A stretch of 10,497 nt of DNA from Thiomonas sp. (GTDB lineage: Bacteria; Pseudomonadota; Gammaproteobacteria; Burkholderiales; Burkholderiaceae_C): assembly GCA_027451915.1 (NCBI GenBank), contig DAIDHU010000402.1:1-10497 (forward strand), in the 5' to 3' direction. Shown here one piece after another: positions 1 to 5,636 of this stretch. The notes under the pieces are model-generated. The model was not told the origin of the DNA. It saw nothing but the letters and a program-made list of their open reading frames with translations, and did no database searches. The position numbers and the translations under genes were made by a program. Numbering within the stretch: position 1 is the first letter of the stretch; every line of letters begins with the position of its first letter.

Positions 1-1641
1 CGCGACGTGCTGATCGTGGCCAGCGTCAGCGCCATCTACGGCATCGGCAACCCGGCCGACTACCACGCCATGGTGCTGACCATGCGCGCGGGCGACCGCA
101 TCGGCCAGCGTGACCTGATCGCCCAGCTGGTGCGCATGCAATACCAGCGCAACGATGTCGAGTTCTCCCGCGGCTGCTTCCGCGTGCGCGGGGATCAGAT
201 CGACATCTTCCCGGCCGAGCATGCGGAGCTGGCCCTGCGCGTGGAGCTGTTCGACGAGGAAATCGAGTCCCTCAGCCTGTTCGACCCTCTCACCGGCGCG
301 GTGCGCCAGAAGATTCCCCGGTTCACGGTGTATCCCGGCAGCCATTACGTGACCCCGCGCGAGCGCGTGCTGGAGGCGGTCAAGACCATCGAGCTGGAAT
401 TGCAGCAGCGCCTCAAGGAGCTGCGCTCCATGGGCAAGCTGGTGGAAGCGCAGCGCCTGGAGCAGCGCACCCGCTTCGACCTGGAGATGCTCAGCGAGAT
501 CGGGCACTGCAAGGGCATCGAGAACTACACCCGCCACCTGTCGGGGGCAGCCCCCGGGGAGCCCCCGCCCACGCTGGTGGACTACTTGCCGCGCGACGCC
601 GTGATGTTCCTGGACGAAAGCCACGTGCTCATCGGTCAGCTCAACGGCATGTACAACGGCGATCGCGCGCGCAAGCAGACCCTGGTGGAATACGGATTCC
701 GCTTGCCGTCGGCGCTGGACAACCGCCCGCTGAAGTTCGAGGAATTCGAGCGCAAGATGCGCCAGGTGGTGTTCGTCTCGGCCACGCCGGCGCAGTACGA
801 GCAGCAGCACGCCGACGAGGTGGTCGAGCAGCTGGTGCGTCCCACCGGGCTGGTGGACCCGGAGATCGAGGTGCGCCCGGCCAGCAGCCAGGTCGACGAC
901 CTGCTGGGCCAGATCCGGCTGCGCGTGGACGCGGGTGAGCGCGTGCTGGTGACCACGCTGACCAAGCGCATGGCCGAGCAGCTCACCGAGTACCTGGGGG
1001 ACAACGGGGTGAAGGTGCGCTACCTGCACTCCGACATCGACACCGTCGAGCGCGTGGAGATCCTGCGCGACCTGCGCCTGGGCCAGTTCGACGTGCTGGT
1101 GGGCATCAACCTGTTGCGCGAGGGCCTGGACATTCCCGAGGTCTCGCTGGTCGCGGTGCTGGATGCCGACAAGGAGGGCTTCCTGCGCTCCGAGCGCTCG
1201 CTGATCCAGACCATCGGGCGGGCGGCGCGCAACGTGCACGGCAAGGCGATCCTGTACGCCGACGTCATGACCGACTCCATGCGCGGCGCCATCGGCGAGA
1301 CCGAGCGCAGGCGCGCTCGCCAGCTGGAGTACAACGAGGTGCACGGCATCACCCCGCGCGGCATCATCAAGGAAGTGCGCGAGCTGATCGACGGGGTGTT
1401 CGACAGCTCCGCGGGGGCATCGCGGGCGCAGGCTCGTGCCGCCGAGGAGCATGCGCGCCTGGACACGCTGGACGAGAAGGACGTGGCGCGCGAGATCCGG
1501 CGCCTGGAAAAGCGCATGGTCGAGCACGCGCGCAACCTGGAATTCGAGCAGGCGGCGCGGGTGCGCGACCAGCTCGCCGAGCTGCGCCGGCGCGTGTTCG
1601 GTGCCGGCTACGACCACGACCTCGACGCGCGCAACGCCTGA
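1..1641 (+). CDS. uvrB: UvrABC excinuclease subunit B, 5' end outside the window
   Basis: UvrB is the damage-verifying helicase-like subunit of nucleotide excision repair. UvrA loads it at lesions, and it then recruits UvrC for incision. The frame is open from base 1, and 546 residues are present. Compared with E. coli UvrB, recalled from memory, about the first 130 residues are missing, including the Walker A motif and most of the beta-hairpin. Visible landmarks are VASVSAIYG at the start, the YVTPRER segment, the Walker B box DESH (613-624), SATP near 780, the helicase motif LHSDIDTVER near 1024, GINLLREGLD near 1102, and the arginine-finger motif GRAARN (1216-1233). A C-terminal UVR domain, which contacts UvrC, ends the protein (about 1495-1600, with NLEFEQAARVRDQL). 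The reading frame shows no break. A 166-base gap with the first array leader follows. Confidence 0.98.
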   Translation, partial: RDVLIVASVSAIYGIGNPADYHAMVLTMRAGDRIGQRDLIAQLVRMQYQRNDVEFSRGCFRVRGDQIDIFPAEHAELALRVELFDEEIESLSLFDPLTGAVRQKIPRFTVYPGSHYVTPRERVLEAVKTIELELQQRLKELRSMGKLVEAQRLEQRTRFDLEMLSEIGHCKGIENYTRHLSGAAPGEPPPTLVDYLPRDAVMFLDESHVLIGQLNGMYNGDRARKQTLVEYGFRLPSALDNRPLKFEEFERKMRQVVFVSATPAQYEQQHADEVVEQLVRPTGLVDPEIEVRPASSQVDDLLGQIRLRVDAGERVLVTTLTKRMAEQLTEYLGDNGVKVRYLHSDIDTVERVEILRDLRLGQFDVLVGINLLREGLDIPEVSLVAVLDADKEGFLRSERSLIQTIGRAARNVHGKAILYADVMTDSMRGAIGETERRRARQLEYNEVHGITPRGIIKEVRELIDGVFDSSAGASRAQARAAEEHARLDTLDEKDVAREIRRLEKRMVEHARNLEFEQAARVRDQLAELRRRVFGAGYDHDLDARNA

Positions 1642-1697
1642 ACCCGGCCGCGCGTTCGGTGGCCCGGCGGTGTTTCAAAGGACTGTTAGGCCCGCGT

Positions 1698-1758
1698 GGA
1701 TCAGGCCGTGCTCACGCGCGGCTGCGCCGTGACCCCCTAAATTGACGCCACGGGGCCC
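1698..1758 (+). promoter_or_regulatory. Array leader, copy 1
   Basis: This 61-base block aligns without gaps to 3095-3155 and 5035-5095. Its landmarks are GGATCAG at the left, CTCACGCGCGGCTGCG in the middle and CCCTAAATTGACGCCACG at the right; the spacing between the first and last is the same in all three copies. A GC-rich spacer of 49 bases with several GGGCCC or GGCCC boxes follows before the start codon. The spacer ends in a G6 Shine-Dalgarno tract at 1798-1803. The block probably carries the promoter and/or an operator. I could not assign convincing -35 and -10 hexamers, so the mechanism is open. Confidence 0.55.
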
Positions 1759-1807
1759 ATGTCGAGGCCCGCCGGGCCTGCCGGGCCCGCTGCGAACGGG
1801 GGGTTCC

Positions 1808-3037
1808 ATGACGATCCATCCTTGCCGCCGGGGCGCTCGGGCTCCCGGGCTGTCCCGCGCGGGGCTGGCCGCGCTGGCGCTGGCGCTGCTGGTGCCTGCG
1901 CTCCTGGCGGGCTGCGGCGGGGGTTCCTCGTCGTCGCTGGCGGCCAACCAGATGCGCGTGGTGGTCGAGCCCGATCCCGATCTCGGAGGCGTGCATTCGC
2001 CCGCCAATGCGCCGAACATGCTGTACGCATCGGTCGTGGTGTGCGATGACTCGGACCACTGCGTGACGGTTCCCTACGTGCAGGTCGACACCGGCTCCAC
2101 GGGTCTGCGCCTGCGGTACAAGGCCTTGAGGGGACTGGACCTGCAGCCCGTGGTTTCGGCCAGCGGTGCGCAGATGGATGCCTGCTCGAATTTTGCGCAG
2201 GGCTATATCTGGGGCAGCATCGAGCAGGCCACGGTCCAGCTCGGCGGCGAGCCGGCGGTGCAGATGCCCGTGCAGGTCTACGGCAGCGGCGGACCGGCTC
2301 CCGCGGTGCCGGCGCCCTGCGCGTCCTTCGGCAACAACATCGGCAGTCTGGCTGCATCCTGGTCGAACGGCATCCTCGGGGTCGACGCCATCCGCTCGGC
2401 CGGCGCGGCCTACTTCGCATGCCAGGCTTCGTCCTGCACCTTCGTGAGCTCGGTCAACGCCAGTTTCCAGATCGTCAACCCGGTGGCCCTTCTGGGCGAC
2501 GGGGACGATAACGGTGTGATCCTCAGCCTGCCGGCCATCCCCGGGGGCGGCGCGCCGATGGCGCGCGGCACGCTGACCTTCGGTCTGGACACCCATGCCG
2601 ACAACCTGACGGCGGGATTCCAGGCCATGAGCGCCGACGCCTACGCCGCCATCGACATGAGCGCGCAAGGCCTGGACTACCCCCAGACCGTGCTCGACAG
2701 CGGCTCGAACTACGACTACCTGCCCTTCAACCTGCCCTACGACAGCGCCACGCTGGCCTACACGCCCAGCACGTTGCAGAACGTGCCGATCACCTTGCGC
2801 AATGCTCCCGGCACGCTGCCAGACGTCTCGGTGTCCTCGAGCGTCGCGCTGATCAACGCCTTCGATGTGGCGGGCTCCAGCAACGACGCCTTTGACGACA
2901 TCGGAAGCTACGTGCCCTCTTCGAGCAGCGCGATCCTGGGACTGCCGTATCTGTTCGGGCGCAGCGTGGCCTACGGCATTTCAGGAACCAGCAGTGCCCT
3001 GGGCACGGGGCCCCTCATCGCGGTACTGGGCCCCTGA
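1808..3037 (+). CDS. DUF3443 lipoprotein A, aspartic-protease-like
   Basis: This is a 409-residue exported lipoprotein of a family I recognise as DUF3443, which has no established function. The ATG at 1808 is chosen because a G6 ribosome-binding tract lies at 1798-1803 and because it gives a proper signal peptide: basic residues, a hydrophobic stretch, then the lipobox LLAGC with Cys36. Glycines after the cysteine suggest outer-membrane sorting. The mature part has two acidic motifs, VDTGS (Asp94) and LDSGS (Asp297), 203 residues apart. Between them are GYIWGS (Tyr133), NGILG (187-191) and LTFGLD (256-261), and ILGLPYLFGR (376-385) lies near the end. This is the order expected of a bilobal pepsin-like protease; that assignment is inference. 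Unlike copies B and C, it has no DUF2844 gene in front. Its first 15 or so residues resemble the start of DUF2844-B, so its N-terminus looks chimeric. Confidence 0.88.
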   Translation: MTIHPCRRGARAPGLSRAGLAALALALLVPALLAGCGGGSSSSLAANQMRVVVEPDPDLGGVHSPANAPNMLYASVVVCDDSDHCVTVPYVQVDTGSTGLRLRYKALRGLDLQPVVSASGAQMDACSNFAQGYIWGSIEQATVQLGGEPAVQMPVQVYGSGGPAPAVPAPCASFGNNIGSLAASWSNGILGVDAIRSAGAAYFACQASSCTFVSSVNASFQIVNPVALLGDGDDNGVILSLPAIPGGGAPMARGTLTFGLDTHADNLTAGFQAMSADAYAAIDMSAQGLDYPQTVLDSGSNYDYLPFNLPYDSATLAYTPSTLQNVPITLRNAPGTLPDVSVSSSVALINAFDVAGSSNDAFDDIGSYVPSSSSAILGLPYLFGRSVAYGISGTSSALGTGPLIAVLGP

Positions 3038-3047
3038 GCGAGCCGCC

Positions 3048-3080
3048 CCGCGCGGTGCCGCGCATGCGGCGCTAGCGCGG
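3048..3080 (+). terminator. GC hairpin after DUF3443-A, possible terminator
   Basis: The arms CCGCGC (3048-3053) and GCGCGG (3075-3080) enclose an inner GCCGC/GCGGC stem with a GCAT loop. An alternative stem, CGCGGG (3076-3081) with CCCGCG (3088-3093), is also possible. No T-run follows, so this is not a standard intrinsic terminator. It may be a transcript-end structure or chance pairing in GC-rich DNA. Confidence 0.3.
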
Positions 3081-3094
3081 GATGAAGCCCGCGT

Positions 3095-3155
3095 TGATCA
3101 GTCGGCGCTCACGCGCGGCTGCGCGGCGCCCCCCTAGATTGGCGCCACGGGGCCC
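3095..3155 (+). promoter_or_regulatory. Array leader, copy 2
   Basis: This is the second copy of the 61-base block, starting TGATCAG and ending CCACGGGGCCC. Relative to copy 1 it has CTAGATTGG in place of CTAAATTGA, which makes the central TGGCGCCA a perfect palindrome. The spacer to the start codon is 43 bases and ends in the Shine-Dalgarno tract AAGGGGGAA at 3186-3194. Confidence 0.55.
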
Positions 3156-3198
3156 GCGTCGAGGCCCGATGGGCCCGAGGGGCCGAAGGGGGAACTCC

Positions 3199-3843
3199 AT
3201 GACAGCCAATCCTTTCCGCCCGGGCGCGCATGTCCTCGGGCTTGGCGGTGCCGTGCTCGCCTCGCTGCTACTGAGCCTGTGCGCGGCGTGTCCCGCGCAT
3301 GCGGCGCTCGGGCAGCCGGTGTCGAGCGTGTGGTCCGACGGACGCGTGATCGAGCCCACGCACGTGCTCAGCCTGGAGGGGCCGGTGGTTTCAGAGACCA
3401 CGGTGGAGACCCCCTGGGGCGTGCGCGCGCGCGAGTTCGACGGCCCCTCCGGGCGCATTTTCGCCATCGCGTGGTCCACGCACGGGATGCCGTACATCGC
3501 GAATCTGTACGGGAGCTATTTCGCGGGCTACCTGGCGTGGATCCATGCGCACGCGCAGCCGGTCATCGCGGGGGAGCTGAGCGTGCGCACGGCGGACATG
3601 CGCGGCCATGCGCAGGGGCACATGGGTGCCTGGTCGGGTTCGGCCTACGTGCCGGCGCTGATCCCGCCCGGGGTGGCTCTGTCCGAGCTGGGGGTGCAGC
3701 CACGAGCGGGCGGGTCTTGCAACTCGGAGCCGCCAGCTCGCGCCGAGGTGCCGCGCTGGTGCTCGCGCTGGTGCTGGGCGCGCTGCTGGCGGGCTGCGGA
3801 GGCGGCTCCTCGTCCTCCCTGGCGGCCAACCAGATGCGCGTGA
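3199..3843 (+). CDS. DUF2844 secreted protein B, stop lost, 46-residue tail
   Basis: This is a small exported protein of a family I recognise as DUF2844, function unknown. The ATG at 3199 follows AAGGGGGAA at 6-8 bases spacing. The N-terminus is a type I signal peptide ending PAHA|ALGQP, so the mature protein starts at ALG and goes to the periplasm or beyond. Family features follow: SSVWSDGRVIEPTHV, VETPWGVRAREF, GRIFAIAW, LYGSYFAGYLAW and GSAYVPALIPPG. Homology to DUF2844-C runs to residue 168 (VQP). At that point copy C has its TGA, but copy B has CGA (3703-3705). Translation therefore continues for 46 residues rich in Arg, Trp, Cys and Pro, over the signal-peptide region of DUF3443-B in another frame. 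The tail is unlikely to be a selected domain. Whether it impairs the protein cannot be told from sequence. Confidence 0.82.
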   Translation: MTANPFRPGAHVLGLGGAVLASLLLSLCAACPAHAALGQPVSSVWSDGRVIEPTHVLSLEGPVVSETTVETPWGVRAREFDGPSGRIFAIAWSTHGMPYIANLYGSYFAGYLAWIHAHAQPVIAGELSVRTADMRGHAQGHMGAWSGSAYVPALIPPGVALSELGVQPRAGGSCNSEPPARAEVPRWCSRWCWARCWRAAEAAPRPPWRPTRCA

Positions 3844-4919
3844 CGGTCGAGCGCGATCCGAACCTCATCAAGGCCGGCCGCGAGGTTTTTGCACCGGACA
3901 TGCCCTATGTGTCGGTCGTCGTATGCGATGGATCGGATCACTGCGTGACGGTCCCCTACGTGCAACTGGATACAGGATCCGTCGGGCTGCGTCTGCGCGC
4001 CAAGACCCTCGCGGGCCTGGATCTGCAGCCCGTGCTTAGCGCAAGTGGGAAGCAGGTGGATGCCTGTTCCAATTTCGCGCAAGGCTACATCTGGGGTGCC
4101 GTGGAGCAGGCCAACGTGCAACTCGGAGGCGAGCCTGCCATGCAGTTGCCCATCCAGGTTTTCGGCAGCGGCTCCCCGGCTCCCGCCGTGCCGGCGCTTT
4201 GTACAACACTGGGCAACAACATCGGCAGCCTGCTGGCGGTCGGCGGCAACGGCATCCTCGGGGTCGCAGGCCTCCTGACGGGCGGCACGACCGACTTCAC
4301 CTGCGATGGTTCGTCCTGCAACATCGCGACCTCGCTCGATCCGACCCTTCTGATCGAGAATCCGGTGACGTTTCTGGCCAATGGGGACGACAACGGCGTG
4401 ATCCTGACCCTGCCGGCCATCCCGGCCAGTGGTGCCGCGTCGGCGCAAGGCGAGCTGACCTTCGGCCTCGATTCCCGCAGCGACAACCAGACTGCGGGTT
4501 TCCATGCCTTCGGCACCGATGCCTACGGCAACCTCAGCATGAGCGCGCAGGGCCAGACCTACACCCAGACCGCCATCGACAGCGGCTCCTCCTTCCTGTA
4601 CCTGCCTTTCGACATGCCGTATGACAGTTCAACGCAGTACTACACGCCGAGCACGCTGCAGATCGTGCCGATCACTTTGAGCAACGAGCCCGGTACTTCG
4701 CCGGATGTCTCGGTGTCCTCGAGCCTTGAGGTGGGCAACATCATCAGTCTTGTGGACACCGGCAACGACGCCTTCGACGATATCGGCCAATACGCACCGT
4801 CGTCTAGCACCGCGACCCTGAGTCTGCCGTATTTCTTCGGGCGCAGCGTGGCCTACGGCATACCCGGCGCGACCAGCGGCCTGGGCCCGGGGCCCGTTGT
4901 CGGCGTGCTGAACCCTTGA
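3717..4919 (+). CDS. DUF3443 lipoprotein B, aspartic-protease-like, start uncertain
   Basis: This is the second DUF3443 paralogue, 400 residues if it starts at TTG 3717. The GTG that starts copy C corresponds here to ACG (3702-3704), so the ancestral start is gone. TTG 3717 is the nearest in-frame usable codon and still gives a good lipoprotein signal: Ser-Ser-Arg-Arg, a hydrophobic core, then LLAGC with Cys27. No strong ribosome-binding site precedes it, so expression may be weak or may use the ACG. The mature protein is intact. Its protease-like motifs are LDTGS (Asp85), GYIWGA, NGILG, LTFGLD, IDSGS (Asp288, again 203 residues later) and SLPYFFGR. It overlaps the run-on tail of DUF2844-B by 127 bases. 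Over the mature region it is closer to copy A than to copy C. The open frame extends far upstream through the DUF2844 gene, but that part is a shadow. Confidence 0.8.
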   Translation: MQLGAASSRRGAALVLALVLGALLAGCGGGSSSSLAANQMRVTVERDPNLIKAGREVFAPDMPYVSVVVCDGSDHCVTVPYVQLDTGSVGLRLRAKTLAGLDLQPVLSASGKQVDACSNFAQGYIWGAVEQANVQLGGEPAMQLPIQVFGSGSPAPAVPALCTTLGNNIGSLLAVGGNGILGVAGLLTGGTTDFTCDGSSCNIATSLDPTLLIENPVTFLANGDDNGVILTLPAIPASGAASAQGELTFGLDSRSDNQTAGFHAFGTDAYGNLSMSAQGQTYTQTAIDSGSSFLYLPFDMPYDSSTQYYTPSTLQIVPITLSNEPGTSPDVSVSSSLEVGNIISLVDTGNDAFDDIGQYAPSSSTATLSLPYFFGRSVAYGIPGATSGLGPGPVVGVLNP

Positions 4920-4940
4920 GCGGCGTTCGCGCGGCGCGGC

Positions 4941-4969
4941 GCCCCTCCCCGGCGCAGCCGGGGAAGGGC
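4941..4969 (+). terminator. Strong GC hairpin after DUF3443-B
   Basis: GCCCCTCCCCGGC and GCCGGGGAAGGGC pair over 13 positions with one mismatch around the loop GCA, 22 bases after the stop codon. The position suits a terminator that separates unit B from leader 3. There is no T-run after it, so it could equally act by stabilising the 3' end of the transcript. Confidence 0.45.
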
Positions 4970-5034
4970 GCGGCTGCCCGCGCCCGCGGCCCTGCGTGGT
5001 CCTCCGGTATCTCAACCGTCTGTTAAGCGAGGGT

Positions 5035-5095
5035 GGATCAGCCCGCACTCACACGCGGCTGCGCCGCGGCACCCTAGATTGGCGCCACGGGGCCC
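5035..5095 (+). promoter_or_regulatory. Array leader, copy 3
   Basis: This is the third copy of the 61-base block, starting GGATCAG and ending CCACGGGGCCC. The spacer to the start codon is the shortest, at 34 bases, and ends in AAAAGGGGGAA (5115-5125). Only this copy has the near-perfect dyad CACGGG-G-CCCGTG, across the right edge of the block. Copies 1 and 3 also share CTGTTA[AG]G just upstream (1683 and 5021), which copy 2 lacks. Confidence 0.55.
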
Positions 5096-5129
5096 GTGTC
5101 GAGGCCCGATGGGCAAAAGGGGGAATTCC

Positions 5130-5636
5130 ATGATGGCCAGTCAATCCAGTCCGGGTGCGCATGCCCTGGGCCTTGCAGGGGTCTTGCTCGCCACGCTGCT
5201 GCTGACCCTGTGCGCGGCGCGACCGGCGCACGCCCAGCTGGGGCGGCCGGTGTCGAGCGTGTGGTCCGACGGACGCGTGATCGAGCCCACGCATGTGCTC
5301 GACATCAAGGGCCCGCTGGTCTCGGAAACCACGGTGGAGACCCCCTGGGGCGTGCGAGCGCGCGAGTTCAACGGCCCCTCGGGACGCATTTTCGCCATCG
5401 CCTGGTCCACGCACGGACTGCCGTACATCGCGCACTTGTACGGGCGCTATTTCGCGGGCTACCTGGCGTGGATCCACGCGCATGCGCACAAGGGCGCCGG
5501 AGGGGATCTGAGCGTGCGCACGGCGGACATGCGGGGCCATGTGCAGGGGCATATGGGCGACTGGTCGGGCTCGGCCTACGTGCCGGCGCTGCTCCCGCCT
5601 GGCGTGTCGCTGTCCGAGCTGGGGGTGCGGCCGTGA
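5130..5636 (+). CDS. DUF2844 secreted protein C
   Basis: This is the reference copy of the DUF2844 gene in the array, 168 residues. The double ATG (5130 and 5133) follows AAAAGGGGGAA, and either could be used. A type I signal peptide ends RPAHA|QLGRP. The mature part of about 135 residues carries SSVWSDGRVIEPTHV, VETPWGVRAREF, GRIFAIAW, HLYGRYFAGYLAW, SVRTADMRGH and GSAYVPALLPPG. It has no catalytic motif that I recognise, no membrane segment after the signal, and no mature cysteine. Its TGA stop overlaps the GTG start of DUF3443-C as GTGA, which implies translational coupling, so the two proteins are probably made together. The function is unknown. A role as partner, inhibitor or chaperone of the DUF3443 protein is guesswork from this gene order. 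Confidence 0.88.
   Translation: MMASQSSPGAHALGLAGVLLATLLLTLCAARPAHAQLGRPVSSVWSDGRVIEPTHVLDIKGPLVSETTVETPWGVRAREFNGPSGRIFAIAWSTHGLPYIAHLYGRYFAGYLAWIHAHAHKGAGGDLSVRTADMRGHVQGHMGDWSGSAYVPALLPPGVSLSELGVRP

Noticed and set aside
1742..1807. Upstream TTG start for DUF3443-A
   Set aside because: It would begin inside the conserved leader and add 22 residues of Pro/Gly-rich sequence ahead of the signal peptide. ATG 1808 has the ribosome-binding tract.
3279..3716. Upstream part of a 546-codon frame that reads through DUF2844-B into DUF3443-B
   Set aside because: It is the off-frame shadow of DUF2844-B in GC-rich DNA. The encoded sequence is Arg/Gly/Ala-rich and shows no family match, while the DUF2844 frame has a signal peptide and conserved blocks.
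3703..3843. The 46-residue Cys/Trp/Arg-rich tail of DUF2844-B as a functional domain
   Set aside because: The DNA aligns without gaps to the DUF3443 signal-peptide region of pair C, so the tail is off-frame translation after loss of the stop codon.
5021..5076. Standard sigma-70 promoter using TAGATT as the -10 box in the leaders
   Set aside because: No -35-like hexamer sits 16-18 bases upstream in any of the three copies, so I call the block regulatory without naming boxes.
5096..5632. Upstream part of a 591-codon frame that reads through DUF2844-C into DUF3443-C, hinting at a frameshift fusion
   Set aside because: Same shadow effect. No slippery heptamer was seen at the junction, and the GTGA overlap explains the pair without frameshifting.
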